Positions 25,526 to 37,911 of a DNA stretch of 64,000 bases are shown here, in pieces. The stretch lies in the NCBI RefSeq assembly GCF_017873435.1, contig NZ_JAGGKG010000007.1, forward strand, positions 1-64,000, read 5' to 3'. The notes beneath the pieces were generated by a model. The model saw only the letters and a program-made list of their open reading frames with translations. It was not told where the DNA came from and ran no database searches. How positions within the stretch are numbered: position 1 is the stretch's first letter; each line of letters opens with the position of its first letter. Made by a program: the position numbers and the translations under genes. The DNA comes from Paenibacillus turicensis (GTDB lineage: Bacteria > Bacillota > Bacilli > Paenibacillales > Paenibacillaceae).

Positions 25526-27292
25526 TTGCAGACTTCATTGCAGTTCTTGCTCAGATTAGCAGGTCAACAGCGCAGTAAATTGATAATATCCTGTCTCTGC
25601 TCCGCAGTTAGCGCTTTATGTTCTTTGATTCCGTTTGTCATTGTGTATCAATTAGTAGATGTTGTACTTGATAAACCTATTGATTTTATAGTTGTTCAAA
25701 AGCTTATATGGATTGCATTATTTGCAATATTGCTTAGGTTTTTCTTCATGGGGATATCTACGATGTTAGCTCATGCAGCTGCTTTTCATGTGTTATATGA
25801 TTTGCGGGTCACTCTAATTGACAAGCTAGGAAAGCTGCCCCTTGGCTTCTTCAGTGCCCAGAACTCCGGGGGGATGAAGAAGATCATCGCTGATGATGTT
25901 GAACGGATTGAGTCATTTATCGCACATCATCTGCCTGATCTGACAGCGTCCGTCATAGCTCCACTACTAACGGCTGGGTATCTGTTCACCGTTGATTGGC
26001 GCTTGGCGATAGCTGCACTGCTACCAATTCCGGCAGCATTTGCTGTCCAAGGACTGATGGTAGCACGTGGTAAGCGGAGCGAAGATATGAAACGAATGCA
26101 TGATCTTTCTGAAAATATGAATGGAGCCATTGTAGAGTTTGTTCATGCTATGCCCGTTATTAAGTCATTTAATCAAACGGTACATTCATTTGCCCGTTAT
26201 CATGATTCTGTTGAGAATTACGCCCACCTATGGACACAAATTGCTCGTAAAAAGACACCGTTGTATGTGTTATTTCTGTTGCTACTAGAATCAGGATTGC
26301 TCTTTATTCTGCCATCAGGGCTCTGGTTATATGGTCAACATGATATTAAATTTTCTGTATTGCTGCTCTTCCTCTTATTAGGTGTTGGACTTACGGCACC
26401 ATTAAGACAAATTTCAACGTTAAGTCACATGATGCAAAATAATTTGGAAAGTGTTCGCCGTATTAAAGCTGTACTTGATGAAGAAGAGCAAGCTGTACCT
26501 GAGCAAGTATGCACAATTATGCCAGAACGATTTGATATTCATTTTCACAAGGTTCATTTCTCCTATGGTGACAGGGAAGTATTAAAAGGGATCGATTTAA
26601 TGGCTGGGCATGGTAAGGTAACGGCTTTGGTTGGTCCATCCGGAGCGGGTAAATCGACCGCCGCCCAACTGATTGTTCGTTTCTTTGATCCTGCCCATGG
26701 AAAATTAACCCTCGGAGGAATCGATCTTCGTTTGATCTCACCGGAGCAATTAATGGACCTGGTTTCGTTTGTATTCCAAGACGTACCGGTGTTAAGTGAT
26801 ACGGTATCTGCTAATTTACGGATGGGCAAAAATGATGCTGATGATAGCGAGTTAATCCAAGCGGCATTAGCTGCACAAGCACATGAATTTATTCTCGCAT
26901 TGCCGAACGGTTACGATACACTGATTGGGGATGGGGGGGTGCCATTAAGCGGTGGAGAACGACAGCGTCTTGCTATCGCCAGAGCTATTCTTAAAAATGC
27001 TCCAGTGCTGATTCTTGATGAAGCTTTCGCTTTTGCTGATGCGGAGAATGAGTCGAAAATACAAACGGCATTAAGTAATTTATTGCAAGGTAAGACAGTT
27101 ATAGTTATTGCACATCGACTGTCTACCATTATTGATGCGGACTGCATCGTCGTCTTTGACAACGGACATGTCATTGCACAGGGCACTCATAAGGAGCTTA
27201 TTCAGCATTGTTCACTTTATGCCAGTATGTGGCAGACCCACCGTGAAGCTGGAGATTGGTCGCTGGAAGTAAAGGAGGAAGATTATGTTTAA
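25526..27292 (+). CDS. YbtP/IrtA-like ABC transporter, fused membrane and ATPase domains
   Basis: A 588-residue half-transporter starting at TTG 25526, seven bases after AAGAAGG. Residues 1-310 hold six membrane helices of exporter-type (type IV) fold; the ATPase domain follows with Walker A GPSGAGKST at about 370, signature LSGGERQR at about 474 and Walker B VLILDEAF. The residues after Walker B (AFADAENE rather than the usual SALD) resemble YbtP/IrtA-type siderophore importers, which move iron-chelates inward despite their exporter fold. It overlaps the next half-transporter gene by eight bases, indicating a heterodimer. Confidence 0.8.
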   Translation: MQTSLQFLLRLAGQQRSKLIISCLCSAVSALCSLIPFVIVYQLVDVVLDKPIDFIVVQKLIWIALFAILLRFFFMGISTMLAHAAAFHVLYDLRVTLIDKLGKLPLGFFSAQNSGGMKKIIADDVERIESFIAHHLPDLTASVIAPLLTAGYLFTVDWRLAIAALLPIPAAFAVQGLMVARGKRSEDMKRMHDLSENMNGAIVEFVHAMPVIKSFNQTVHSFARYHDSVENYAHLWTQIARKKTPLYVLFLLLLESGLLFILPSGLWLYGQHDIKFSVLLLFLLLGVGLTAPLRQISTLSHMMQNNLESVRRIKAVLDEEEQAVPEQVCTIMPERFDIHFHKVHFSYGDREVLKGIDLMAGHGKVTALVGPSGAGKSTAAQLIVRFFDPAHGKLTLGGIDLRLISPEQLMDLVSFVFQDVPVLSDTVSANLRMGKNDADDSELIQAALAAQAHEFILALPNGYDTLIGDGGVPLSGGERQRLAIARAILKNAPVLILDEAFAFADAENESKIQTALSNLLQGKTVIVIAHRLSTIIDADCIVVFDNGHVIAQGTHKELIQHCSLYASMWQTHREAGDWSLEVKEEDYV

Positions 27293-29015
27293 AACCATCT
27301 CTTTAATTACAGGACAATCTGGCAAATTGTTAACTCGAGCTACTTGGTATACAGTGCTCGAGATGATTGCTAATGCAGCTCCCGCAGGGCTTTTATATTT
27401 TGTTTTGTCATCTGTATTTCAAGGCGAAGTTTCTTACAAACAAGTTTTTTGGTGGACAGTCTGGTTGGTTGTTATGTTTGCACTTCAAGCCATTTTTGCC
27501 AGTCGTGGACAAATCGAAGCTCAAAGCACTGGAGCATCAATTATGAAAGATGTTCGTCTTCGCCTTGGTGAGCATTTACGGAAGCTTCCAATGGGCTTTT
27601 TCTCAAGGCGGGACCAAGGTGACATCAGCCATACTCTATTAGCAAATGTTGATGAAGTAGAAATGATATTAACTCATCTATTTAATCAAGTTATTGGTTC
27701 GATCATTTTACCTATCGTCAGTGCGTTGTTTCTATTGTTCATTGACTGGCGCCTAGCTCTAGCCGTACTAGTGTCTGTTCCTTTGGCGCTTCCGCTCTTA
27801 TTCTGGTCACAGACTTTGATGAGCAGGAGGAGTCAGAAACGGCAGGAAGCAGCGGCTTCCGTTCACTCAAGACTACTTGAATACGTTCAAACGATACGGC
27901 TGATCAAAGCACATAATCAGACAGGACAACGATTTACTCTCCTAGATTCGGCAATGGCACGACTTAGGGATGATAGCATTCGGGTTGAAGTAATGACCTC
28001 ACCTGTTGTGATGCTGTTCTCTATCATTCTGGAGATCGGATTTGTGTTTCTATTATTTATTGGTAGTTATTTATTGGAAGGCGGTGTCCTGGATGTCTCC
28101 GTATTTCTCATTTTCCTGGTTGTAAGCATGAAGTTTTATCAGCCTTTGCGTTCAGCAGGAGTCGCCCTGACGCAGATGCGTTATATGGCTTCAGCAGGAG
28201 AGCGTATTCGCGATCTATTCGCTGAAACCGTATTGGCTGAGCCGAAGTATCCTCAGCGTCCTAATTCCTATCAAATTGAGTTGGAGGACGTACATTTTTC
28301 CTATGGAGATAAAGAAATTTTGAAGGGAATTAATGCTCAGATTCCAGAAAACAGTCTTGTCGCACTGGTTGGACCATCTGGGGCTGGAAAGTCGACAATC
28401 GCTGGTTTGGTTTCACGTTTTTGGGATGTGACTGGTGGGGCAATAAAGATTGGTGGCATCGATGTGAGAGCTATGCTAAGCGATGATCTCCTTGCCATGG
28501 TAAGCACGGTTCAACAGCAACCTTATTTATTCAACGAAACGATTGCAGCTAATATCGGAAAAGGCAGACCCAAGGCTACGATTAAAGAGATCATGGAAGC
28601 TGCCAAAGCAGCACATTGCCATGAATTTATAATGAATCTACCCCATGGTTACGACAGCATTGCTGGAGAGGGAGGAGCAGCATTATCAGGTGGAGAGAAG
28701 CAACGGATTTCAATTGCTCGTGCTATTCTCAAAGATGCTCCTATCGTTATACTTGACGAAGCAACGGCTTCTCTTGATCCAGAAAACGAAGTGTATTTAC
28801 AAAAAGCGATTAGCAAGCTGGCTAACAATAAAACGGTACTTGTCATAGCTCATCGCCTAAAAACAATTCAAACGGCAGACCAAATTTTAGTTGTCGATCA
28901 AGGAAGGATTATCGAAGCGGGTAGTCATCAGGAACTCTTATCAGCGGGAGGTTTATATTATAGATTATGGAGGGAACAGCAAAGACTAGGAGGATGGAGA
29001 ATAAAGGCCAAATAA
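27285..29015 (+). CDS. YbtQ/IrtB-like ABC transporter, fused membrane and ATPase domains
   Basis: A 576-residue partner half-transporter. Six membrane helices occupy about residues 1-305. The ATPase domain has Walker A GPSGAGKST at about 362, signature LSGGEKQR at about 466, and a canonical Walker B with D-loop (VILDEATASLDPENE). The start ATG lies within the end of the upstream gene, behind GGAGGAAG. Heterodimeric pairs of this kind import ferric yersiniabactin or mycobactin; here the neighbouring binding proteins and Fur boxes support iron uptake. A ferric-chelate reductase-like domain (SIP), present in IrtA, is absent from both halves. Confidence 0.8.
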   Translation: MFKTISLITGQSGKLLTRATWYTVLEMIANAAPAGLLYFVLSSVFQGEVSYKQVFWWTVWLVVMFALQAIFASRGQIEAQSTGASIMKDVRLRLGEHLRKLPMGFFSRRDQGDISHTLLANVDEVEMILTHLFNQVIGSIILPIVSALFLLFIDWRLALAVLVSVPLALPLLFWSQTLMSRRSQKRQEAAASVHSRLLEYVQTIRLIKAHNQTGQRFTLLDSAMARLRDDSIRVEVMTSPVVMLFSIILEIGFVFLLFIGSYLLEGGVLDVSVFLIFLVVSMKFYQPLRSAGVALTQMRYMASAGERIRDLFAETVLAEPKYPQRPNSYQIELEDVHFSYGDKEILKGINAQIPENSLVALVGPSGAGKSTIAGLVSRFWDVTGGAIKIGGIDVRAMLSDDLLAMVSTVQQQPYLFNETIAANIGKGRPKATIKEIMEAAKAAHCHEFIMNLPHGYDSIAGEGGAALSGGEKQRISIARAILKDAPIVILDEATASLDPENEVYLQKAISKLANNKTVLVIAHRLKTIQTADQILVVDQGRIIEAGSHQELLSAGGLYYRLWREQQRLGGWRIKAK

Positions 29016-29056
29016 ATATTTATCATAAAATCGCACAAAGAAATTAGTTAAGAACA

Positions 29057-29093
29057 AAACCCCCTTACTCCGAATCAATGGAGAAGGGGGTTT
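29057..29093 (+). terminator. Terminator between the iron island and the cellulase operon
   Basis: AAACCCCCTTACTCC at 29057-29071 pairs with GGAGAAGGGGGTTT at 29080-29093. The stem is strong and the T-run short; it can act in both directions between convergent operons. Confidence 0.8.
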
Positions 29094-29130
29094 GCTGTGA
29101 CTCGCATCCCTAAATTATTGTAAACTTAGC

Positions 29131-32115
29131 TTAAGGCTGAAGTCCAGAAATTAATGTTCCGTTCAAGTATACAGGAACCTTTTCCCAATCGGTGAAGCTT
29201 GTTTTTGTGATATCAAATGAGTAGTCATCTGTTTTATCGTAGTTAGTCCAGTTGGCTTTGTTGAAGCGAGCTTGAATTTCGCCTGTGCTTGCTCCCGGAG
29301 CAAGTGAACCTGCTCCTGCTGTAAATGAAACCTCTAAATAATAGTCAGCTCCATTTACTGGGGTTGTAAGTTTAACGAATTTACCATTTACATTGCTGGA
29401 ACCTAATACTGCATAATCAATGTGGAATTCTTGAGCTGCTTCCCCATCAATCGTGTAATAGTAACGTAAGGTAACATCTTTTAAATCAATACTTTCTGAG
29501 CCCGTATTTACAAGTTGGAACACAGGTCTAATCTGATTGTCGTTATCGCTTGAATCATTGCTACGATATTTCAATACAAGATCACCAAGTACTGGTTCCG
29601 GTGCTGCTGTTGGCGTCGCGCTTACTTGGAGTGAGTTCGGGCTAGATCCTACTGAATTAACAGCCGTAATCACATAATAGTAAGTGGTTCCGTTTACAAC
29701 ATCAGTATCCGTATAGGATAGCGTAGTTACTGTATCTACAGCAGTGTACGGACCACCGTCTGTAGTGCTACGGTGTACAACATAGCTATCTGCACCAGTA
29801 GATTTGTTCCAAGAGAGTTCTACCTTAGCATCTCCTGCTTTAGCTTTAACATTAGTAGGAGCTAGTGGAGCAACCTCGATTGGTGTTTCACCACCATTGT
29901 TAATTAAACGATCAAATTCAGCATAAGCGGTTGCAATATCTACTTGTGACCAGAAACGGTGATAAGTGAACTCAGGAGCTCCATTTTCCCATTTCTTCGT
30001 TACAGGATTCCAAGAATCATTGTATTTGTCAACAAGGTATTGCCAATCAGGATCGTTTGTAATGTTTGGACGTAAATCAGAATAGCCAATGTAAACCCCA
30101 TTACCACCTTTAGCTGGATCAGAAGGGATACCGTTGTTGCCAGGAATTACGTTACCTTGACCAAATAAACCAGACCAGCCTGCAGGGAAGAAAATTTCCT
30201 TTTCAAAGTAACGGAAATAGTCATTCCGTGCTTCCTTCGTTACAATACCTTTACCATTGTTGTAATTCCAAGCGGTATCAAGCAAGTCTTTAGATAAAGT
30301 TTTTGCATGATCACCAAGTGTAGTGTAGCTGCCTGTTTCTGCCTTAGTTCCTGCAGCAAAGAATGCTAATGCTTTAATGTAGCTTCCTAACACACCAGTA
30401 TCTTGTGTAGGGTCTTTAGTCACTACTTTTAAGTTGCTATTTGTTGTTGAGCCTGCAAAGCCACTCCACGTATTTGGTTGGCCACTCCATTCCAAATTAC
30501 CTGGAATCCAGAATTCACCTGGCGCTGCTGTAGTAGCAACTTGAGCATTTTTTCCGCCTAAAATACGTTGACCTTGACTATTCAAATAGTAGCCATCTGC
30601 ATCTGAAACCGGGCGTTCGTTAGCAAATACATAATCCTTAGACCAGTCTACCCAATTAGTGATAACTTGTTTTGCCATTTTAAAGTTATTAGAAGTTGTA
30701 TCTCCTTTTTGAGCCAGAGTGTAATATAACTCAGCAATACGCTCTACGCCCCATGCTTGCATACCAAACCAGTTGTTGGATGGTGGGTCATGATATACAG
30801 GTGCATCATCATAAACCATGCCATAGAATGTGCTTGATCCAGCCGGATAAGCGCTGTAGTCACCATTAAAGCTGTTAGATGCACCACCAGCGATTGCACC
30901 TTCAGCGGATTGAAGCCAAGTATAGAATTCTAACTGACGTTGTAATGATTTATCCCAGTCCTGCTGTGCAGTAGGAGAAGCAGGAATAAGTCCGCCATCA
31001 GGATTAGATAACGCATATGCAGCCATTACGTTTTGATAACCTTGGTGTGCATGGCTAGCACCAATTCTCCAAGCCCAGTTCCCAGTTTGACCAAGACCGC
31101 CGCCCCATGATGTGTACCATCCCATCAAATAGTGTGCTGCGTCTTTACCTGTTCCAGTCGCTGGAGAGCCATTAGCCCCACTTCCAATTTTTTGGAAGTA
31201 TTTATCATACATACCGTAACGGAGGTAATCGCCCATCTTTTCCGCTTTTTGCAAATAAACTTGATTGTTGTATCCTAGCTCTTTAGCCCAGAACATCGCT
31301 TGGATCGCGCGAGCATCTGCATCTGTAGCGTTCGTATAACGCCATTGTGCAGATGGTGCTTGTGCTTCCTTCGTGAAAATGCTCATAAAGCCTTCGCCAG
31401 TTTTACCAAAGGATTTGTCGTCTTGAGATGGGTGTGGTACTGCTTCCCATACAGATTCTTGCTCACCACGTTGGAAAGTATTAACGTAAGTAGCAGTATG
31501 GCTGCTATTGAGTAAATTACCAAAACCATACCAGTTATCTACGTCAACGAGCCAATGCATTAAATACGTTTGGTTGTTACCATACGTCGCTTTAAGCTCT
31601 GCATCAATTGGGTCTTTACCCGCAGCATATTTTCCGTTTAATTCGCTTGGATATTTATCCGGCTGATTGTATTCAGCAGCATATGTTGCAGGGCTATTAG
31701 GATTATAATAGCTCATCGTAGGTTGTTCCTCTTTACCGTCGCCTTCGTTCACTGGGATGATGAATTTCTCCATGTTATCCCAAGCTGCCTCAAGTGTACT
31801 CCAATTACCAGTGTAATGGCCGTATAATGCTTCTAACCACATCCAGTAGCTATAGGCTTCAGAGGTTGTCATATGCCCATAGTCTGGTGCTTCACTGATT
31901 AATGTTTCAACAGAGTGATAAGGAATTCCCTCTGGAGAAAAATATCCATTAGCAGGATCTTTAATCTGATTATAAAGCGTCAGGAACCTTGTTTCCTCCG
32001 GTGATGTTGTTGCTGCCTTGGTGGTGTTAGAGCCAATGAAGCCAGTGGTTAGTGAAAATAACAATGCCATTGTAATGACAATCGAAAATCGCTTTTTCAC
32101 AGTTTTTAGTTTCAT
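29131..32115 (-). CDS. GH48 cellulase (exoglucanase) with FnIII and CBM3
   Basis: A 994-residue secreted enzyme with a signal peptide (1-34, ending TTKAA). The GH48 catalytic domain spans about 38-690. The conserved EAPDYGHMTTSEA block puts Glu75 and Glu86 at the positions of Glu44 and Glu55 of Clostridium CelF, where Glu55 is the proton donor. A fibronectin type III module follows (about 745-835, PTNVKAKAGDAKVELSWNK), then a C-terminal CBM3 (LKYRSNDSSDNDNQIRP to TDWEKVPVYLNG) that binds crystalline cellulose. GH48 enzymes processively release cellobiose from reducing ends. There is no dockerin. It is the second gene of an operon, 27 bases after the GH9 gene. Confidence 0.95.
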   Translation of the reverse strand: MKLKTVKKRFSIVITMALLFSLTTGFIGSNTTKAATTSPEETRFLTLYNQIKDPANGYFSPEGIPYHSVETLISEAPDYGHMTTSEAYSYWMWLEALYGHYTGNWSTLEAAWDNMEKFIIPVNEGDGKEEQPTMSYYNPNSPATYAAEYNQPDKYPSELNGKYAAGKDPIDAELKATYGNNQTYLMHWLVDVDNWYGFGNLLNSSHTATYVNTFQRGEQESVWEAVPHPSQDDKSFGKTGEGFMSIFTKEAQAPSAQWRYTNATDADARAIQAMFWAKELGYNNQVYLQKAEKMGDYLRYGMYDKYFQKIGSGANGSPATGTGKDAAHYLMGWYTSWGGGLGQTGNWAWRIGASHAHQGYQNVMAAYALSNPDGGLIPASPTAQQDWDKSLQRQLEFYTWLQSAEGAIAGGASNSFNGDYSAYPAGSSTFYGMVYDDAPVYHDPPSNNWFGMQAWGVERIAELYYTLAQKGDTTSNNFKMAKQVITNWVDWSKDYVFANERPVSDADGYYLNSQGQRILGGKNAQVATTAAPGEFWIPGNLEWSGQPNTWSGFAGSTTNSNLKVVTKDPTQDTGVLGSYIKALAFFAAGTKAETGSYTTLGDHAKTLSKDLLDTAWNYNNGKGIVTKEARNDYFRYFEKEIFFPAGWSGLFGQGNVIPGNNGIPSDPAKGGNGVYIGYSDLRPNITNDPDWQYLVDKYNDSWNPVTKKWENGAPEFTYHRFWSQVDIATAYAEFDRLINNGGETPIEVAPLAPTNVKAKAGDAKVELSWNKSTGADSYVVHRSTTDGGPYTAVDTVTTLSYTDTDVVNGTTYYYVITAVNSVGSSPNSLQVSATPTAAPEPVLGDLVLKYRSNDSSDNDNQIRPVFQLVNTGSESIDLKDVTLRYYYTIDGEAAQEFHIDYAVLGSSNVNGKFVKLTTPVNGADYYLEVSFTAGAGSLAPGASTGEIQARFNKANWTNYDKTDDYSFDITKTSFTDWEKVPVYLNGTLISGLQP

Positions 32116-32142
32116 GCATTCGCACCGTCCTTATTGTATTTT

Positions 32143-35311
<3,169 letters not shown>

Positions 35312-35373
35312 AAAAAAAACCTCGCTGGATCAAACTGAGCTTAAATTGCTCCAGCTTGATACATAGCGAGGTT
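35312..35373 (-). terminator. Terminator of htpG
   Basis: On the minus strand AACCTCGCT pairs with AGCGAGGTT (35365-35373 and 35320-35328 in plus coordinates), followed by eight T. An inner GCTGGAGCAA/TTGATCCAGC-type pairing extends the stem. Confidence 0.85.
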
Positions 35374-35378
35374 CTAAA

Positions 35379-37259
35379 TTATTTCATTATTTTACAAATA
35401 TCATTAGTAAATTGTACGGGATCCTGTACTGGCAAGCCTTCAATTAGTAATGCTTGATTGTATAGCAGGTTAGTATACAAGTTTAATTTTTCCTTATCGT
35501 GTTCAAACGCTTGCTGTAGAGAAGCAAAGATGTCATGATTCACATTGATTTCAAGCACCTTATCTGCTTTAACCTCTTGATTGTTAGGCATCGCATTTAA
35601 GATTTTTTCCATTTCGATCGTAACTTCACCTTCTGTAGATAAGCATACAGGGTGAGTTTTTAACCGTTTGGAGGCTTTAACCTGCTTCACTTTGCCAGCA
35701 AGCAATTCATTCATATGGTCAAATAAATCCTTGTGCTCATTTTGCTCTGCTTCTGCATTTTTATCATTTTCATCAGCCTCAATACCAAGGTCGCCACTAG
35801 ATACATTTTTGAATTCTTTTTCCTTGTAATTCATAATCATTTTGATTGCAAATTCATCAATGTCATCTGTGAAGTACAAAATCTCATAACCCTTATCCGC
35901 AACAAGCTCAGTTTGTGGTAATTTCTGAATACGGTCAATCGATTCGCCTGTTGCATAATAAATGAACTTCTGATCTTCCTTCATGCGAGACACATATTCG
36001 TCCAGAGTGACAAGCTTGTTTTCGGTAGAGGAGTGGAATAAAAGTAAATCCTGTAGATCATTTTTGTTTGCACCGTAATCGCTATACACACCATATTTTA
36101 ATTGGCGGCCAAAGGATTCATAGAACTTCTCATATTGTTCTCTTTCATCTTTCAGAAGTGCTTGCAATTGGCTCTTAATTTTATTTTTAATATTTTTTGC
36201 AATCAATTTAAGCTGGCGATCATGCTGTAATAGCTCTCTTGAAATGTTAAGAGATAGATCCTCAGAATCTACTAGCCCTTTCACAAAGCTAAAGTAATCT
36301 GGTAAAAGATCGCCACATTTATTCATAATTAAAACGCCATTGGAATAAAGCTCTAACCCTTTTTCATATTCCTTCGTGTAGTAGTCAAACGGTGTTTTTT
36401 CAGGGATATACAAAATAGCGTTGTATACAACAGCACCATCTGCACTAATATGAATATGCTTTAATGGTTCGTCAAAGCCGTAACGTTTTTCAAAGTAAAA
36501 CGATTTATAGTCTTCATCTGTCAGCTCATTTTTATTTTTACGCCAGATTGGAACCATGCTGTTAATCGTTTGCTCCTCAACGTAGGATTCAAACTCTTCC
36601 GCATTATCTTCCTTAGGACGTTGACTTGTTACATCCATTTTGATCGGATAACGAATAAAGTCAGAATATTTTTTAATGATCGTTCTAAGCGTATATTCAT
36701 TTAAATAGTCATCGTATTGCTCATCTTCTGTATTCTCTTTAATATGAAGCGTAATTTCTGTACCCACACTATCTTTTTGGCAAGGTGTAATGATATAGCC
36801 ATCTGCACCTGTAGATTCCCATTTATAAGCTTCATCACTTCCAAGTGGTTTTGTAACTACGGTTACTGTATCCGCAACCATAAATGCAGAGTAGAAGCCA
36901 ACACCAAATTGTCCAATAATGTTGTGTCCATCTTTTGCTTCATTTTCATTTTTGAAAGCATAAGAGCCACTTTTTGCAATAATACCTAAGTTGTTCTCTA
37001 AATCCTCTTGGGACATCCCGATTCCGGTATCGGTGATTGTTAAGGTTCTGTTGTCTTTATCTACAGCTACTTTAATGTAATAATCTTCTTTGTTAAAAAC
37101 GAGTGTATCATCGGTTAATGCCTTATAGTAAATTTTGTCAATGGCATCACTCGCATTAGAAATAAGCTCTCTTAAAAAGATTTCCTTTTGAGTATAGATG
37201 GAGTTAATCATCATCTCCAGCAATCGTTTCGATTCAGCTTTAAACTGTTTCTTAGCCAT
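35379..37259 (-). CDS. htpG: Molecular chaperone HtpG (Hsp90)
   Basis: A 626-residue cytosolic chaperone of normal length. The GHKL ATPase domain shows the Hsp90 signatures: ETMMN-like [36 protein letters not shown] at about 80 and [15 protein letters not shown]. The middle domain has the catalytic-loop Arg region (NISRELLQ), and the C-terminal dimerisation domain ends at [10 protein letters not shown]. The ATG follows AGGAGGATT. Upstream, a perfect CIRCE operator lies 412 bases away with the TTGACA of a leftward promoter beside it, but a palindromic repeat is inserted in between. HrcA control is therefore plausible, whereas B. subtilis htpG is not HrcA-dependent. Confidence 0.95.
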   Translation of the reverse strand: MAKKQFKAESKRLLEMMINSIYTQKEIFLRELISNASDAIDKIYYKALTDDTLVFNKEDYYIKVAVDKDNRTLTITDTGIGMSQEDLENNLGIIAKSGSYAFKNENEAKDGHNIIGQFGVGFYSAFMVADTVTVVTKPLGSDEAYKWESTGADGYIITPCQKDSVGTEITLHIKENTEDEQYDDYLNEYTLRTIIKKYSDFIRYPIKMDVTSQRPKEDNAEEFESYVEEQTINSMVPIWRKNKNELTDEDYKSFYFEKRYGFDEPLKHIHISADGAVVYNAILYIPEKTPFDYYTKEYEKGLELYSNGVLIMNKCGDLLPDYFSFVKGLVDSEDLSLNISRELLQHDRQLKLIAKNIKNKIKSQLQALLKDEREQYEKFYESFGRQLKYGVYSDYGANKNDLQDLLLFHSSTENKLVTLDEYVSRMKEDQKFIYYATGESIDRIQKLPQTELVADKGYEILYFTDDIDEFAIKMIMNYKEKEFKNVSSGDLGIEADENDKNAEAEQNEHKDLFDHMNELLAGKVKQVKASKRLKTHPVCLSTEGEVTIEMEKILNAMPNNQEVKADKVLEINVNHDIFASLQQAFEHDKEKLNLYTNLLYNQALLIEGLPVQDPVQFTNDICKIMK

Positions 37260-37357
37260 ACAAATAATCCTCCTCGTTGAGCGTAGGTTAAAGACTCAAA
37301 CTAAATAGATGTTTGTTAAAACTAGGTTCAGAGCGTTGGTTCACTTGTGTATAAATA

Positions 37358-37550
37358 AAAATTAGTGGTTGACAACGATGGGGCTGGAAGCTACGAAACA
37401 GAGGGTGATTTCAACCGCTGTTAAGGTCCCATTTTCTTATTTAACATGTTTATATGTGATAGAAATGGGACCTTAAAGGCGGGCGCTTTCGCTTTTCCAC
37501 CATCCCTCTGTTCCTTCGCTATTCGGAGTGGGTTGTCAACCACTAATTTT
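37358..37550. repeat. Repeat element C, 193-bp palindromic miniature element
   Basis: AAAATTAGTGGTTGACAAC at 37358-37376 is repeated as its perfect 19-bp inverted copy at 37532-37550. A second inverted pair, TTAAGGTCCCATTT (37421-37434) and AAATGGGACCTTAA (37463-37476), makes the centre a long hairpin. The left end resembles element A (20048) and the right end of B; the right end resembles the left end of B (TAGC, AAGGAACAGAGGGAT). The length and ends fit a non-autonomous mobile element. It lies in the leader between the CIRCE operator and htpG. Confidence 0.85.
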
Positions 37551-37670
37551 AAGGCGACCATTTCAATGTTCCACTATTGCTCTGACCTTCGTTTTGTATT
37601 TCATAGAAGTGAGAAAACCGATTTAGAAGTTGGAGTCTGTAAACCATATATAGTTATATTAATGGTAGTG

Positions 37671-37697
37671 TTAGCACTCTGATTAAATGAGTGCTAA
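37671..37697 (-). promoter_or_regulatory. CIRCE operator (HrcA binding site)
   Basis: TTAGCACTC at 37671-37679, nine bases, then GAGTGCTAA at 37689-37697: an exact match to the CIRCE consensus. HrcA represses heat-shock genes through this site. Flanking genes are htpG, transcribed away to the left, and asd, transcribed to the right from its own promoter beyond the site. Confidence 0.95.
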
Positions 37698-37704
37698 ACA
37701 TATT

Positions 37705-37731
37705 TTCATATATTTCCCTAGGGTTTGTCAA
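37705..37731 (-). promoter_or_regulatory. Candidate leftward heat-shock promoter
   Basis: On the minus strand TTGACA (37726-37731) is followed after 15 bases by TATGAA (37705-37710); the -10 assignment is loose. It places the CIRCE element right after the transcription start, as in groESL and dnaK operons, and points at htpG. Confidence 0.55.
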
Positions 37732-37805
37732 TATCATGCAACACAAATACGATAAAAACCTTGTTTAATCATATTGCTTGGTACTTACATATCCTATATA
37801 ATCGG

Positions 37806-37885
37806 TATAATATAAATCGACTTGCTGAGGTTGGTTAGAAGGTCCGCTTCTCAGGAGACCTGTCAGAACATGCCCTAGCAAGGTT
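37806..37885 (+). promoter_or_regulatory. asd -10 box and structured leader
   Basis: TATAAT at 37806-37811 suggests a start near 37818. The RNA then begins with CTTGCT (37821-37826), which pairs with AGCAAG (37877-37882) and closes a region containing GGTC/GACC and other short helices. This looks like a compact multi-helix leader, but it does not match lysine, T-box, SAM or other riboswitches I know. The last 25 bases carry GAAAGGAA, the ribosome-binding site. Confidence 0.45.
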
Positions 37886-37911
37886 CGAGATGTGAAAGGA
37901 AATGAATCGCA

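Noticed and set aside
37446..37682. Open frame of 78 codons overlapping repeat element C and CIRCE
   Set aside because: It reads through an inverted repeat and an operator and lacks a ribosome-binding site, so it is a chance frame.
37740..37911. Lysine riboswitch or T-box before asd
   Set aside because: The leader is about 95 bases, too short for a lysine aptamer, and no T-box sequence or specifier stem is seen.
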